DNA of 64,000 nt from Pseudacidovorax sp. RU35E (lineage in GTDB: Bacteria; Pseudomonadota; Gammaproteobacteria; Burkholderiales; Burkholderiaceae_C), in NCBI RefSeq assembly GCF_900156165.1, contig NZ_FTMY01000005.1, positions 248,001 through 312,000 on the forward strand, given 5' to 3'. Below are positions 26,961 to 35,150 of the stretch, piece by piece. Both the position numbers and the translations under genes were made by a program. The notes beneath the pieces are model-generated. The model did not search any database and was not told the DNA's origin. It saw nothing but the letters and a program-made list of their open reading frames with translations. Every line of letters begins with the position of its first letter. Position 1 is the stretch's first letter.

Positions 26961-27764
26961 ATGCGCGACCCCCGCGAGCTGAGCAGCATCCGCCCGTTCA
27001 TCGCCACGCCCTGCCACGGCGCACAGGTGGGCAGCCTGTATGCGCGCAGTCTGCTGGGCCTGGCCAACCTGGCTTGGCAGCATGGCTTCGCCATGCAGAC
27101 GCGGCTGCTCGACGGCGACAGCCTGATCACCCGCGCCCGCAACCGGCTGGTGGCCGAGTTCATCGCCGACCCACGCTGGACGCACCTGTTCTGGATCGAC
27201 GCCGACATCGGCTTCGAGCCCGAGGCGGCGCTGCGCCTGCTGCTGGCGGGGCGGCCGGTGGTGGCGGGCATCTATCCGTATCGCACCTCGGCCTGGCCGC
27301 AGCAGGGACTGCCCCACGCGCTGCCCGCCGGCAGCCAGCAGGCCGACTTCGATGCGCTGTACGCGCGCTATCCGCTCAACGTGGGCGCGACGCCGGTCAC
27401 GGCCGATGCCGACGGCTTCGTGCCGGTGCTGGACGCGCCCACCGGCTTCATGCTGATCGAGCGCGGCGTCTTCGAGCGCATGGCCGAAGCCATGCCCGAG
27501 CTCCGCTACACGCCCGACCCCGGCGACCATGCCAACGCGCACCTGCCGCACCACCGCTTCTTCGACGTGATGGCCGAGCCCGGCGGCGGCCGTTACCTGA
27601 GCGAGGACTACGCCTTCTGCCGCCGCTGGCAGCAACTGGGCGGCACCGTGTGGGCCGACCTGCAGTCGCGCCTCTCGCACCAGGGCCAGCAGGTGCAGGT
27701 GGGCGACCTGGGGCGCGCGCTGACGGCGCGTGTGGGGCCGCCGGCGCCGACTCCCGACGGCTGA
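26961..27764 (+). CDS. GT-A glycosyltransferase-like protein
   Basis: A 267-residue soluble protein with FIATPCHGAQVGSLYARSLLGL at the start, then a DxD-type motif LFWIDADIGFEPEAALRLL (about residue 76) and PVVAGIYPYR, then a late SEDYAFCRRWQQLGGTVW and a final SHQGQ. This order (start loop, DxD, Glu-Asp acceptor motif, terminal His) is that of GT-A folds. The sugar and acceptor are unknown. GACGAGGAG precedes the ATG. It follows the hybrid kinase by 28 bases and may share its transcript. No neighbouring polysaccharide genes help. Confidence 0.65.
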   Translation: MRDPRELSSIRPFIATPCHGAQVGSLYARSLLGLANLAWQHGFAMQTRLLDGDSLITRARNRLVAEFIADPRWTHLFWIDADIGFEPEAALRLLLAGRPVVAGIYPYRTSAWPQQGLPHALPAGSQQADFDALYARYPLNVGATPVTADADGFVPVLDAPTGFMLIERGVFERMAEAMPELRYTPDPGDHANAHLPHHRFFDVMAEPGGGRYLSEDYAFCRRWQQLGGTVWADLQSRLSHQGQQVQVGDLGRALTARVGPPAPTPDG

Positions 27765-27816
27765 AGCCGAACGGTCCCGCTGCAGGGACAAGGCCGGGCG
27801 CGCGGCAGGCCCCTCC

Positions 27817-27822
27817 CATAAT
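27817..27822 (+). promoter_or_regulatory. -10-like CATAAT placed for a leaderless start
   Basis: CATAAT ends 7 bases before the ATG at 27830 and no Shine-Dalgarno sequence is present. A sigma-70 start point would fall at the start codon itself, which suggests a leaderless mRNA. Confidence 0.45.
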
Positions 27823-27829
27823 CGGACGC

Positions 27830-28801
27830 ATGCCGAACCCGCCCATCGACGATCTGCTTCGCATCCACACCTACACGGCCATCGAGCCCGGCCCCCGGCT
27901 GCTGGTGATGGGCGGCGTGCATGGGGACGAGACGGGCGGCACCGTCGGCATCGAGCGCCTGAAGGCGGAGCTGGACAGCGGCGCGCTGGGCCTGGCCTGC
28001 GGCCGGCTCACGCTGGTGCCGGTGGCCAATCCCATGGCGCGGCGGCTGCTGCGGCGCGAGGGCGAGCGCAACCTCAACCGCGCCTTCCGCCCGCGGGCCG
28101 AGCCGCGCGACTACGAGGACCGGCTGACCAACCTGCTGGCGCCGGTGATTGCCGGGCACGAGGTGCTGCTGGACCTGCATTCCTTCGAAAGCCCCGGCGA
28201 GGCCTTCGCCATGATCGGCCCGCGCGACAACCAGGGCACGCTGGAGCCCTTCGCCCGCGCCGATGAGGAAGGCCGCCTGGCGCTGCACATCGGCACGCCC
28301 ACCATCGTGGAAGGCTGGCTGGACATCTATGCCGCCGCCATCGCGCGCCGCGCCGGCGGCACCGCGCCGTCCGAGGACGAGATCGACTACGGCCGCGGCA
28401 CCAACGAGTACATCCGCAACTGCGGCGGCTACGGCGTGACGCTGGAGTGCGGCCAGCACCGCGACCCGCAGGCGCCCGAGGTGGCCTGGCAGGCCATCCG
28501 CCGCACGCTGGCGCTGCTGGGCATGGCGCCGCTGCCCGAGGGCCTGGCCGCGCATCCGCCCGCGCGCCCCCGCCTGCTGCGACTGCGCGACGTGACCGAC
28601 CGGCTGCACGAGGGCGACACCTTCGTGCGCGAGTGGGCCACCTTCGATGCCGTGCGCGCGGGCGAGCTCATCGGCCGGCGCCACGACGGCAGCGAGGTGC
28701 GGGCCACGGCGGACGGCCACATCGTGTTCCCCAACCCGCTCGCGCGGGTGGGCACGGAGTGGTTCTACTTCGCCACGCCCAGCGAGCGCGTGCTGGGCTG
28801 A
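27830..28801 (+). CDS. Succinylglutamate desuccinylase/aspartoacylase family hydrolase
   Basis: A 323-residue zinc hydrolase of the AstE/AspA clan. GGVHGDETGGTVGI (about residues 27-40) provides the first His and Glu zinc ligands, GERNLNRAFRP is the conserved Arg/Asn segment, LLDLHSFESPG gives the second His, and TLECGQH the catalytic Glu. The C-terminal beta-region (VREWATFDAVRAGELIGRR) is typical of the family. It cleaves acyl groups from amino acids or similar amides; the true substrate is not clear, and neighbours give no arginine-catabolic context. Confidence 0.85.
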   Translation: MPNPPIDDLLRIHTYTAIEPGPRLLVMGGVHGDETGGTVGIERLKAELDSGALGLACGRLTLVPVANPMARRLLRREGERNLNRAFRPRAEPRDYEDRLTNLLAPVIAGHEVLLDLHSFESPGEAFAMIGPRDNQGTLEPFARADEEGRLALHIGTPTIVEGWLDIYAAAIARRAGGTAPSEDEIDYGRGTNEYIRNCGGYGVTLECGQHRDPQAPEVAWQAIRRTLALLGMAPLPEGLAAHPPARPRLLRLRDVTDRLHEGDTFVREWATFDAVRAGELIGRRHDGSEVRATADGHIVFPNPLARVGTEWFYFATPSERVLG

Positions 28802-28877
28802 GGAGCGCGGGCCGGCCCGCTGTCTGTTCGCTCCGCGGAGCGCGTGGATTGCAAGCGCGGGACGGGCCTGCGAGCGT

Positions 28878-29402
28878 TCAGGCCGCCGGCCGCAGCCGCG
28901 TCACCAGCGTCTGCAGCGCATGTCGCACCGTCGCCGCGCGCACGGCGGCCCGGTCGCCGGTGAAGAGGCGCCGCTCGGTCCAGCACTGCCCGTCCAGCGA
29001 CCAGCCGAACCACACGGTGCCCACCGGCTTCTCGGCCGAGCCGCCGCCCGGGCCGGCCACGCCCGTGACCGCGACGGCCGCCTGCGCAAGCGAGTGGGCG
29101 ATGGCGCCTTCGGCCATGGCCCGCGCGACGGGTTCGCTCACCGCGCCATGGACTGCGATGAGGTCGGCCGGCACGCCCAGCATCTGCGTCTTGGCCGCGT
29201 TGGAATAGGTGACGAAGCCGCGCTCGAACCAGGTGCTGGAACGGGCCAGGTCGGTGCAGGCGCCAGCGATCAGGCCGCCGGTGCAGCTTTCGGCGGTGGC
29301 CAGCATGCGGCCGCTACCGGCCAGCAGATCGGCCAGTTGGCGTACCAGCGCGGGCAGGTCGGGCGCCTCGTCGGCGGCGGGCGGGACGGGGGCGATGATC
29401 AT
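28878..29402 (-). CDS. Nicotinamide-nucleotide amidohydrolase, CinA C-terminal type (PncC)
   Basis: A 174-residue CinA-family protein with the hallmark ESCTGG motif (Glu38 to Gly43; Ser39 is the catalytic residue) and the later AVTGVAGPGGGSAEKPVGTVWFGW region, quoted in part. It deamidates NMN to nicotinate mononucleotide, recycling NAD by-products such as those from DNA ligase. The length matches stand-alone PncC, with no MoCF domain. It follows pgpA by 40 bases on the same strand, the order common in beta-proteobacteria (thiL-pgpA-cinA). Confidence 0.92.
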   Translation of the reverse strand: MIIAPVPPAADEAPDLPALVRQLADLLAGSGRMLATAESCTGGLIAGACTDLARSSTWFERGFVTYSNAAKTQMLGVPADLIAVHGAVSEPVARAMAEGAIAHSLAQAAVAVTGVAGPGGGSAEKPVGTVWFGWSLDGQCWTERRLFTGDRAAVRAATVRHALQTLVTRLRPAA

Positions 29403-29442
29403 GGTCGTCGGCCTGGGAAGCGGAATGGGGGGACCGGCACGT

Positions 29443-30033
29443 TCACCAGAAGAACGCGCGCGCCAGCGCGATCACCAGCAGCGTGCAGAAGGCGGCCACC
29501 AGGTCGTCCAGCAGGATGCCCAGGCCCGACAGGGCCCAGCGCGGCGCCGCCGGGTCGTGGGGGATGAGTCGGTCGGCCCAACCCACGGGACCGGGCTTGG
29601 CGGCATCGAACAGGCGAAAGAGCAGGAAGGCGACGATCTGCGCCAGCAGTCCAGCCGGCAGCAGCAGCCACAGCACCAGCCAGATGGCCGCGATCTCGTC
29701 CCAGACCACGGCGCCGGGATCGGGGATGCGCAGGTTGCGCGCCGCCACCGTGCACGCCCACCAGCCGACGGGCCAGGCGGCCAGGGTTACCACGCCGAGC
29801 GCGAAGGGCGACAGCACATGCGCCAGCACGACGAACACCGCCCAGCCCCACAGCGTGCCGGCCGTGCCCGGCGCCACGCGCGAGAGGCCGGCACCGAAGC
29901 CGAGGGCGATGGCATGGGCCGGATGCGCGCGCAGGAAGGCCCAGGTGGGCCGCACCGGCGGCAGGGGCACCGCGCCGGCAGGGGCAGCGGAGAAGGCGGG
30001 CGCCTCGGGGGGAGAAGACGGAGCAGCGGACAT
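29443..30033 (-). CDS. pgpA: Phosphatidylglycerophosphatase A
   Basis: A 196-residue membrane protein with PgpA motifs: GLSRVAPGTAGTLWG (N-terminal PGTxGTL), VVWDEIAAIWLVLW, LFRLFDAAKPGPVG and SGLGILLDDLVAAF, quoted in short parts. Four hydrophobic segments are visible. It dephosphorylates phosphatidylglycerol phosphate in phospholipid synthesis at the inner membrane. The ATG at 30033 (MSAAPSSPPEA) is preferred; the upstream frame is unrelated. Usually next to thiL; here thiL is 3.8 kb away, split off by a catabolic cassette (30170-33857). Confidence 0.92.
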   Translation of the reverse strand: MSAAPSSPPEAPAFSAAPAGAVPLPPVRPTWAFLRAHPAHAIALGFGAGLSRVAPGTAGTLWGWAVFVVLAHVLSPFALGVVTLAAWPVGWWACTVAARNLRIPDPGAVVWDEIAAIWLVLWLLLPAGLLAQIVAFLLFRLFDAAKPGPVGWADRLIPHDPAAPRWALSGLGILLDDLVAAFCTLLVIALARAFFW

Positions 30034-30169
30034 GAGCCGCTGATGGTAGACCCGGCCTTGTGGGATGCCCAGCCCGTCGCCTGCGTTGGTCGGACTGGCT
30101 CCTTCTCCCGCGAGGGGCGAGGGGCTCTGGATCCGCAGGCCGCGTGTGACGACCCGCGGGGCGCCCCTT

Positions 30170-31855
30170 TCAGCCCGCGGCGACGGTCTGCGCGCTGCGC
30201 CCGGCCAGTTGGGCCAACAGCGCCGCCGGATCGGCCGGCAGCCGGTCGCCGCGCCAGGCCACGTGCTGGTCGGTGCGCACCAGCAGCAGCGCATGGGCAT
30301 AGGCCGCGGGCAGCGGGTCGGTGGCCACCGGGTCCACCACCGTCAGCGGCATGCCCAGCGCGTCGGCCGCGGCCTGCAGCGGCGCCACGTCCACCGCCGG
30401 GTCCAGCCGCAGCAGCGTGTAGCCCGTGCCCAGCAGGTCGTAGAGCGAGCGTCCGTCCGCCAGCCAGAAGTGCGGCGCGCGGCAGCCGGGCACCGTCGAG
30501 GGCGTGAAGTCGCCCATCGAATAGGCCGGCGGCTGGGCGCCGTCGTCCACGATCAGCGGCGAGCCGGCGTAGAAGTAGCCGAAGTTCAGGCCCGCGCAGC
30601 AGAACTGCTGCACATTCAGGTCGTAGGCCTCGCGGCCCACGCGCCCGCGCTCGGCGTCGGCCTCGGGGCCCTGGGCCTCGATGTTGGGCGGCACGGCACC
30701 GCGGGCGCGGATCATCTTCTGCGCATGGTCCATGGCGAAGTGCGACACCTGCTCGGTGATCGGCTGGCGCTCGGCCTGGTAGGCGTCGAGGATGGCCTCG
30801 CCGCCCCAGCCGTGCAGCCGGGCCGACAGCACCCAGGCCAGGTTCACCGCATCGGCGATGCCCGCGTTCATGCCGTAGCCGGCATAGGGCACCCACAGGT
30901 GCGCCGCGTCGCCGGCGATGAAGACGCGGCCGGCGCGCAGCCGGTCGGCCACCAGGCGGCGGCCCACCCAGTCCTCGCGGCTGATGACTTCGTACTGGAA
31001 GTCGGGGCCCACGCCCAGGATGGCGCGGATCGCCCAGTCCCGGTCCACCGCATCGAAGTCGACTTCGTGCGGATGCAGATGGTTGTGCACCAGCCAGTCC
31101 TGCTGGCCGTCGATGGCAAAGACGGTGCCGCAACGCTCGGGGTTGACGGCGTAGCAGCTCCAGGCGGGCTGGCCCGGGATCAGTGCCTTGAGCCCGGGCG
31201 CACGGATGAAGGTGGACTGCACGCGCTGGATCACCGGCGTGCCTTCGAGCTTGGCGCCCATGGCCTTGCGCACGCCGGAGCTGCCGCCGTCGCAGCCCAC
31301 CAGGTAGCGGGCCCGGAGCTGACGCGTGGCGCCGCTGTCCAGGTCGAGCAGCGTGGCGGTCACGCCGTCCTCGTCCTGCACGAACTCGGCCACCTGCGTG
31401 CGGTTGAAGAGCTGCACGCCGGGCTGCGCCGCTGCGTGGTCGAGCAGGATGGGTTCCAGGTAGATCTGGTTGATGCGGTGCGGCGGCTCCGGCGTGGGCC
31501 ACCAGCCGTCCGGGCCGGCGGTGTCGGTGTAGCGCGTGCTGCGGCCCGGGATGGGGATGCGCGTGAGTTCGGTGCCGGTCACGCGGGTGCGGAACACCAC
31601 ATCGTTCGGATAGTCGGCCGGCAGTCCGGCATCGCGCAGGCGCGCGGCCACGCCCAGGCGCCGCAGCTGCTCCATGGAGCGGGCCGAGACATGGTTGCAC
31701 TTGACGCTGGGCGGCTCGCCATAGCGGCGCAGCTCGGCCACGGCCACGCGATGGCCGCGCTGCGCCAGGTCGGTCGCCAGCGTCAGGCCGACGGGGCCGC
31801 CGCCGACGATGAGCACGTCGGCGTCGAAGGGGGAGGAGGATCGGGAAGAAGTCAT
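30170..31855 (-). CDS. FAD-dependent aromatic hydroxylase (PheA/TfdB/MhpA-like)
   Basis: A 561-residue single-component flavin hydroxylase. The Rossmann FAD motif GGGPVGLTLATDLA opens it (about residue 20), VGCDGGSSGVRK is the DG motif (residue about 190) and FIAGDAAHLWVPYAGYGMNAGI the GD motif that binds FAD ribityl phosphate, all given as short pieces. A thioredoxin-like C-terminal domain follows, as in phenol or hydroxyphenylpropionate hydroxylases. It uses NAD(P)H and O2 to hydroxylate an aromatic ring. It starts 13 bases after a Bug binding protein and is divergent, with it, from a LysR gene. Substrate unproven. Confidence 0.88.
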   Translation of the reverse strand: MTSSRSSSPFDADVLIVGGGPVGLTLATDLAQRGHRVAVAELRRYGEPPSVKCNHVSARSMEQLRRLGVAARLRDAGLPADYPNDVVFRTRVTGTELTRIPIPGRSTRYTDTAGPDGWWPTPEPPHRINQIYLEPILLDHAAAQPGVQLFNRTQVAEFVQDEDGVTATLLDLDSGATRQLRARYLVGCDGGSSGVRKAMGAKLEGTPVIQRVQSTFIRAPGLKALIPGQPAWSCYAVNPERCGTVFAIDGQQDWLVHNHLHPHEVDFDAVDRDWAIRAILGVGPDFQYEVISREDWVGRRLVADRLRAGRVFIAGDAAHLWVPYAGYGMNAGIADAVNLAWVLSARLHGWGGEAILDAYQAERQPITEQVSHFAMDHAQKMIRARGAVPPNIEAQGPEADAERGRVGREAYDLNVQQFCCAGLNFGYFYAGSPLIVDDGAQPPAYSMGDFTPSTVPGCRAPHFWLADGRSLYDLLGTGYTLLRLDPAVDVAPLQAAADALGMPLTVVDPVATDPLPAAYAHALLLVRTDQHVAWRGDRLPADPAALLAQLAGRSAQTVAAG

Positions 31856-31868
31856 GGTCTGGGTTCTG

Positions 31869-32864
31869 TCAATCAAGCTTGATTTGCGCCGTGCGGATCA
31901 CCTGGCCCCACTTGCGCGTCTCGCTCTGGATGTAGCGCTCGAAGGCCTGCGGCGTGTCCGGCGCGGGCTCCACGCCCTGGGCGCGCATGGCGGCCTGGTT
32001 CTGCGGATCGCGCAGCGCAAAGTTGATGGCCTCGTTGAGCTGCGTGACGATGGCCGTCGGCGTGGCGGCCGGCGCGACTACGCCGAACCAGCCGGTGGCG
32101 TCGTAGCCGGGCAGGCCGGCCTCGGCCAGCGTGGGTACATCGGGCAGCGAGGGCAGGCGCTGCGGGCTGGTCACGCCGAAGGCGACCAGCTTGCCGGCGC
32201 GGATCTGCTGCAGCGCCGCGGGCAGGTCGACCATGGCCAGCGGCACCTGGCCGGCGATGGCATCGATGGCCGCCGGGCCGGAGCCGCGGTAGGGCACGCC
32301 CACCACCTTGGCCTCGGCCATCTGCTCGAACAGGGCCGTGGCCAGGTGCATCGCGGTGCCATTGCCGCCATGGCCTACGGAGAGGCCACCCGGCTTGCTG
32401 CGGGCCAGCGCGATCAAGTCGCGCAGATTGCGCGCCGGCACCGACGGGTGGCCCACCAGCACGAAGGGAATGGCGGCCAGCATGCCCACGGGCTTGAGGT
32501 CCTTGAGCGGGTCGAAGGGCATCTGCGCGTACAGGCTGGAGTTGGCCGACAGCGCGCCCGCCGCGCCCACGCCCAGTGTGTAGCCGTCGGCCGGCCCCTT
32601 GGCCACCAGCGTCAGGCCGACATTGCCGCCGGCGCCGGGCCGGTTGTCCACCACCACCTGCTGGCCCAGCTTCTCGTTGAGGCGGGGCGTCAGCAGGCGC
32701 ACCACCGCGTCGCTGCTGCCGCCGGGCGGGAAGGTCACGACGAGGCGGATGGGCTTGTCGGGCCAGTGGCCCTGGGCGCGGGCGGCCAGTGGCGCGGCCA
32801 GCAGCGCCGCCAGCGAGGCCAGGCCCGCGCGCCGCGTCAGGCCGGCGGCATGTTCTGTCGTCAT
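31869..32864 (-). CDS. Bug family tripartite tricarboxylate transporter substrate-binding protein
   Basis: A 331-residue periplasmic binding protein. Signal peptide LTRRAGLASLAALLAAPLAARAQ is followed by the Bug signature WPDKPIRLVVTFPPGGSSDAVVR and GAGGNVG and later GVPYRGSGPA. Bug proteins are hugely expanded in Bordetella and relatives and bind carboxylates and aromatics; most lack a linked TctAB membrane pair, as here. The AGGAGA site precedes the ATG at 32864. It is upstream of the aromatic hydroxylase on the same transcript, so it may capture or sense its substrate. Confidence 0.92.
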   Translation of the reverse strand: MTTEHAAGLTRRAGLASLAALLAAPLAARAQGHWPDKPIRLVVTFPPGGSSDAVVRLLTPRLNEKLGQQVVVDNRPGAGGNVGLTLVAKGPADGYTLGVGAAGALSANSSLYAQMPFDPLKDLKPVGMLAAIPFVLVGHPSVPARNLRDLIALARSKPGGLSVGHGGNGTAMHLATALFEQMAEAKVVGVPYRGSGPAAIDAIAGQVPLAMVDLPAALQQIRAGKLVAFGVTSPQRLPSLPDVPTLAEAGLPGYDATGWFGVVAPAATPTAIVTQLNEAINFALRDPQNQAAMRAQGVEPAPDTPQAFERYIQSETRKWGQVIRTAQIKLD

Positions 32865-32911
32865 CGATCTGTCTCCTGTTTTTGTCGAGGCCGCATTGAA
32901 GCGCGTCAACA

Positions 32912-32941
32912 TTCATTCGTAAATCGAGAAATTCGAATGAA
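32912..32941. promoter_or_regulatory. Candidate LysR binding dyad in divergent promoter region
   Basis: TTCATTCG (32912-32919) and CGAATGAA (32934-32941): perfect 8-bp arms with a 14-base AT-rich spacer, in the gap between the divergent Bug and LysR genes. This is the expected place for the regulator's own binding site. It overlaps a possible ATG at 32937, which supports the later LysR start at 32958. Confidence 0.55.
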
Positions 32942-32957
32942 AATTTCAGGTCTCCTG

Positions 32958-33857
32958 ATGAATCGCTCGTTCACGCCCTCCATCCGCCAGCTGCGCGCCT
33001 TCGTCGCCGTCTACCAGTCGCGCCGCCTGGGCACGGCGGCGCAGCGGCTGTTCGTCACCCAGTCGGCCGTGAGCATGCTGCTGCGGCAGCTGGAGGACGG
33101 CCTCGACACGCGCCTCTTCGACCGCACCACGCGCTCGCTGCAGCCCACCGCGGCCGCCACCGACATGCTGCCCACGGCCGAGCGAATCCTGCGCGACGTC
33201 GATGCCCTGGCCGGCGGTTTCCGCGACCTGGCCACGCTGGAGCGCGGCCGCGTGGCGGTGGCCATCACGCCCACGCTGGCCGGCTTTCTGCTGCCGGAGG
33301 TGGTGCGCCGCTTCGGCGAATCGCACCCCGGCGTGCGGGTGGTGGTGGACGACTGCGCGCCCGACCAGTTCGTGGCGCGCGTGCTGGGCGAGCATGTGGA
33401 CTTCGGCCTGGGCACACCCGAGCGGCCCGGCGCGGACATCGACACGACGCCGCTGCTGCGCGACCACCTGGCCTTCGTCTGCCGGCGCGACCATCCGCTG
33501 GCCGGCCGCCGCAGCATCCGCTGGACCGACTTGGCGGGCCATCCGGTCATCACGTCGCGCGGCGGCTATGGCGTGCGGCAGACGGTGGACGTGACCGCCG
33601 CGCGGGCCGGCGTGGCGCTGGAGGTGGCGGGCGAGGTGAGCTTCCTGTCGACCGCGCTGTGGATGACGGCCAGCGGCCTCGGGCCGTCGGTGATGCCCTC
33701 GGCCTTCGCGCGGGCGCGGGGCGATGTGGACCTGGCCGTGATCCCGCTGTCGGCGCCGCGGGTGTCGCGCGATATCTTGGTGGTGACGCGCCGCGGGCGC
33801 TCGCTGTCGGCGGCGAGCGGCAGCTTCATCGAGATGCTGCGGGCGCAGTGGGGTTGA
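32958..33857 (+). CDS. LysR family transcriptional regulator of the hydroxylase/Bug operon
   Basis: A 299-residue LysR protein: MNRSFTPSIRQLRAFVAVYQ, helix-turn-helix TAAQRLFVTQSAVSMLLRQLE (about residues 26-46, quoted in part), LFDRTTRSLQPT linker, then a full effector domain with the LysR fingerprint ITSRGGYGVRQTV. An in-frame ATG at 32937 would add seven residues but lies inside the dyad. It is divergent from the Bug/hydroxylase genes, with a dyad between them, and is very likely their regulator, activated by an aromatic or intermediate. Confidence 0.9.
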   Translation: MNRSFTPSIRQLRAFVAVYQSRRLGTAAQRLFVTQSAVSMLLRQLEDGLDTRLFDRTTRSLQPTAAATDMLPTAERILRDVDALAGGFRDLATLERGRVAVAITPTLAGFLLPEVVRRFGESHPGVRVVVDDCAPDQFVARVLGEHVDFGLGTPERPGADIDTTPLLRDHLAFVCRRDHPLAGRRSIRWTDLAGHPVITSRGGYGVRQTVDVTAARAGVALEVAGEVSFLSTALWMTASGLGPSVMPSAFARARGDVDLAVIPLSAPRVSRDILVVTRRGRSLSAASGSFIEMLRAQWG

Positions 33858-33860
33858 GCG

Positions 33861-34829
33861 TCAGCCGAAGTGGTCGAAGGACGCGAAGCGCTGGTCCACC
33901 GGCCGGCCTTGCGCATCCACCACGCGCAGGCCGGGCTCGGCCTCGATGCGGCCGATGCGCGTCACGGGAACGCCCGCCGAACGCGCCGCGGCCTCGACGT
34001 CGGCGGCACGGTCCGCCGGGGCCGTGAACGCCAGCTCGTAGTCGTCGCCGCCGGCCAGCGTCAGGCTGCGTTGCATGGCCGCATCCAGCGCCACGGCGCC
34101 GCGGGCGGCCAGCGTGCCGGCCACTGCATCGGCGTCGAGCGTGGCGCCCATGCCGCTCGCGCGCAGCACATGACCCAGGTCGCCGGCCAGACCGTCGCTG
34201 ATGTCGATGGCGCTGGTGGCGATGCCGCGCAGCGCCAGGCCGAGCGCGACGCGCGGCGTGGGCTGCTCCATGCGGGCGCGCGCGGCGGCGAACACCGCCT
34301 CGGGCACCGACAGCCGGCCGCGGAACACCTCCAGCGCCAGCCGCGCATCGCCCAGCGTGCCGCTCACCCAGAGTTCGTCGCCCGCCCGCGCGCCGCTGCG
34401 CAAGAGGGCGCCGCCGCGCGGCACCTCGCCGAAGACCGTGATGCACAGGTTGAGCGGCCCGCGCGTGGTGTCGCCGCCCATCAGCTGACAGCCGTGCGCA
34501 TCGGCCAGCGCGAACAGGCCCTGTGCCAGGCCGGCCAGCCAGGCCTCGTCCACCGAGGGCAGCGACAGTGCCAGCGTGAAGGCCAGCGGGCGCGCCCCGC
34601 ACGCCGCCAGGTCGCTGAGGTTCACGGCCAGCGCCTTGTGGCCCAGCAAGGCCGCGTCGACGGTGGACAGGAAATGCCGGCCCTCGACCAGCATGTCGCA
34701 GGACAAGGCCAGCTGCATGCCCGGCGCCAGGTCCAGCAGCGCGCAGTCGTCGCCCACGCCCAGCGCCACCGCGCCGCCGGGCACGGCGGGGCGCTGGAAG
34801 AACTGGCGGATCAGATCGAATTCACCCAT
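33861..34829 (-). CDS. thiL: Thiamine-monophosphate kinase
   Basis: A 322-residue ThiL. MGEFDLIRQFF starts it, and the metal/ATP-binding residues lie in VGDDCALLD and the conserved VEGRHF and NLSDLAACGARPLAFTLALSLP segments; QLMGGDTTRGP and DISDGLAGDLGH (shown in part) complete the active site. It phosphorylates thiamine monophosphate to the pyrophosphate cofactor in the cytoplasm. The end of the gene is 3 bases from the convergent LysR gene. In relatives thiL normally precedes pgpA directly; here the two are separated. Confidence 0.94.
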   Translation of the reverse strand: MGEFDLIRQFFQRPAVPGGAVALGVGDDCALLDLAPGMQLALSCDMLVEGRHFLSTVDAALLGHKALAVNLSDLAACGARPLAFTLALSLPSVDEAWLAGLAQGLFALADAHGCQLMGGDTTRGPLNLCITVFGEVPRGGALLRSGARAGDELWVSGTLGDARLALEVFRGRLSVPEAVFAAARARMEQPTPRVALGLALRGIATSAIDISDGLAGDLGHVLRASGMGATLDADAVAGTLAARGAVALDAAMQRSLTLAGGDDYELAFTAPADRAADVEAAARSAGVPVTRIGRIEAEPGLRVVDAQGRPVDQRFASFDHFG

Positions 34830-34874
34830 AGAGGGAGCATATCGGCAGGCCGGGGGCCGCTCTGCACCAGGTCA

Positions 34875-34900
34875 ATGTATATACTTAAAAATATATACAT
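34875..34900. promoter_or_regulatory. vapBC operator/promoter palindrome
   Basis: ATGTATATA (34875-34883) and TATATACAT (34892-34900): perfect 9-bp arms around an 8-base spacer, in an otherwise GC-rich gap 20 bases before vapB. VapBC complexes autoregulate through such dyads. The AT-rich arms can also supply the -10. Confidence 0.75.
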
Positions 34901-34919
34901 TCGAGCCAGGGAGCGTCTC

Positions 34920-35150
34920 ATGCCAACAGCCAGAGTCTTCATGTCGGGCAACAGCCAGGCCGTGCGTCTGCCCAAGGAATTCCGTTTCGACACGACGGAG
35001 GTCGAGATCTTCCGCCGCGGGGACGAGATCGTGCTGCGCGAGTCCGCCCACGGCTTGGCGCGGGCGTTCGAGGCCCTGGCGAGTCTGCCCGAGGACTTCT
35101 TTGCCGAAGGCCGCGACGATCCGCCGCCGCAGCCGCGCGAGGGCCTGTGA
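34920..35150 (+). CDS. vapB: Antitoxin VapB (AbrB-type DNA-binding fold)
   Basis: A 76-residue antitoxin. MPTARVFMSGNSQAVRLPKE carries the swapped-hairpin AbrB/SpoVT motif (SGNSQAVRLPKEFRF), and the acidic C-terminus (LPEDFFAEGRDDPP) would cover the toxin. Preceded by AGGGAG, 9 bases before the ATG, and by the palindrome at 34875. Its TGA overlaps the vapC ATG by one base (TGATG), typical of coupled toxin-antitoxin genes. Binds VapC and the operator; unstable partner by analogy. Confidence 0.9.
   Translation: MPTARVFMSGNSQAVRLPKEFRFDTTEVEIFRRGDEIVLRESAHGLARAFEALASLPEDFFAEGRDDPPPQPREGL

Noticed and set aside
28829-28842. Palindrome CGCTCCGCGGAGCG after the aspartoacylase-like gene
   Set aside because: A 14-base self-complementary GC word without loop, T-run or repeats. 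Expected by chance in such GC-rich DNA.
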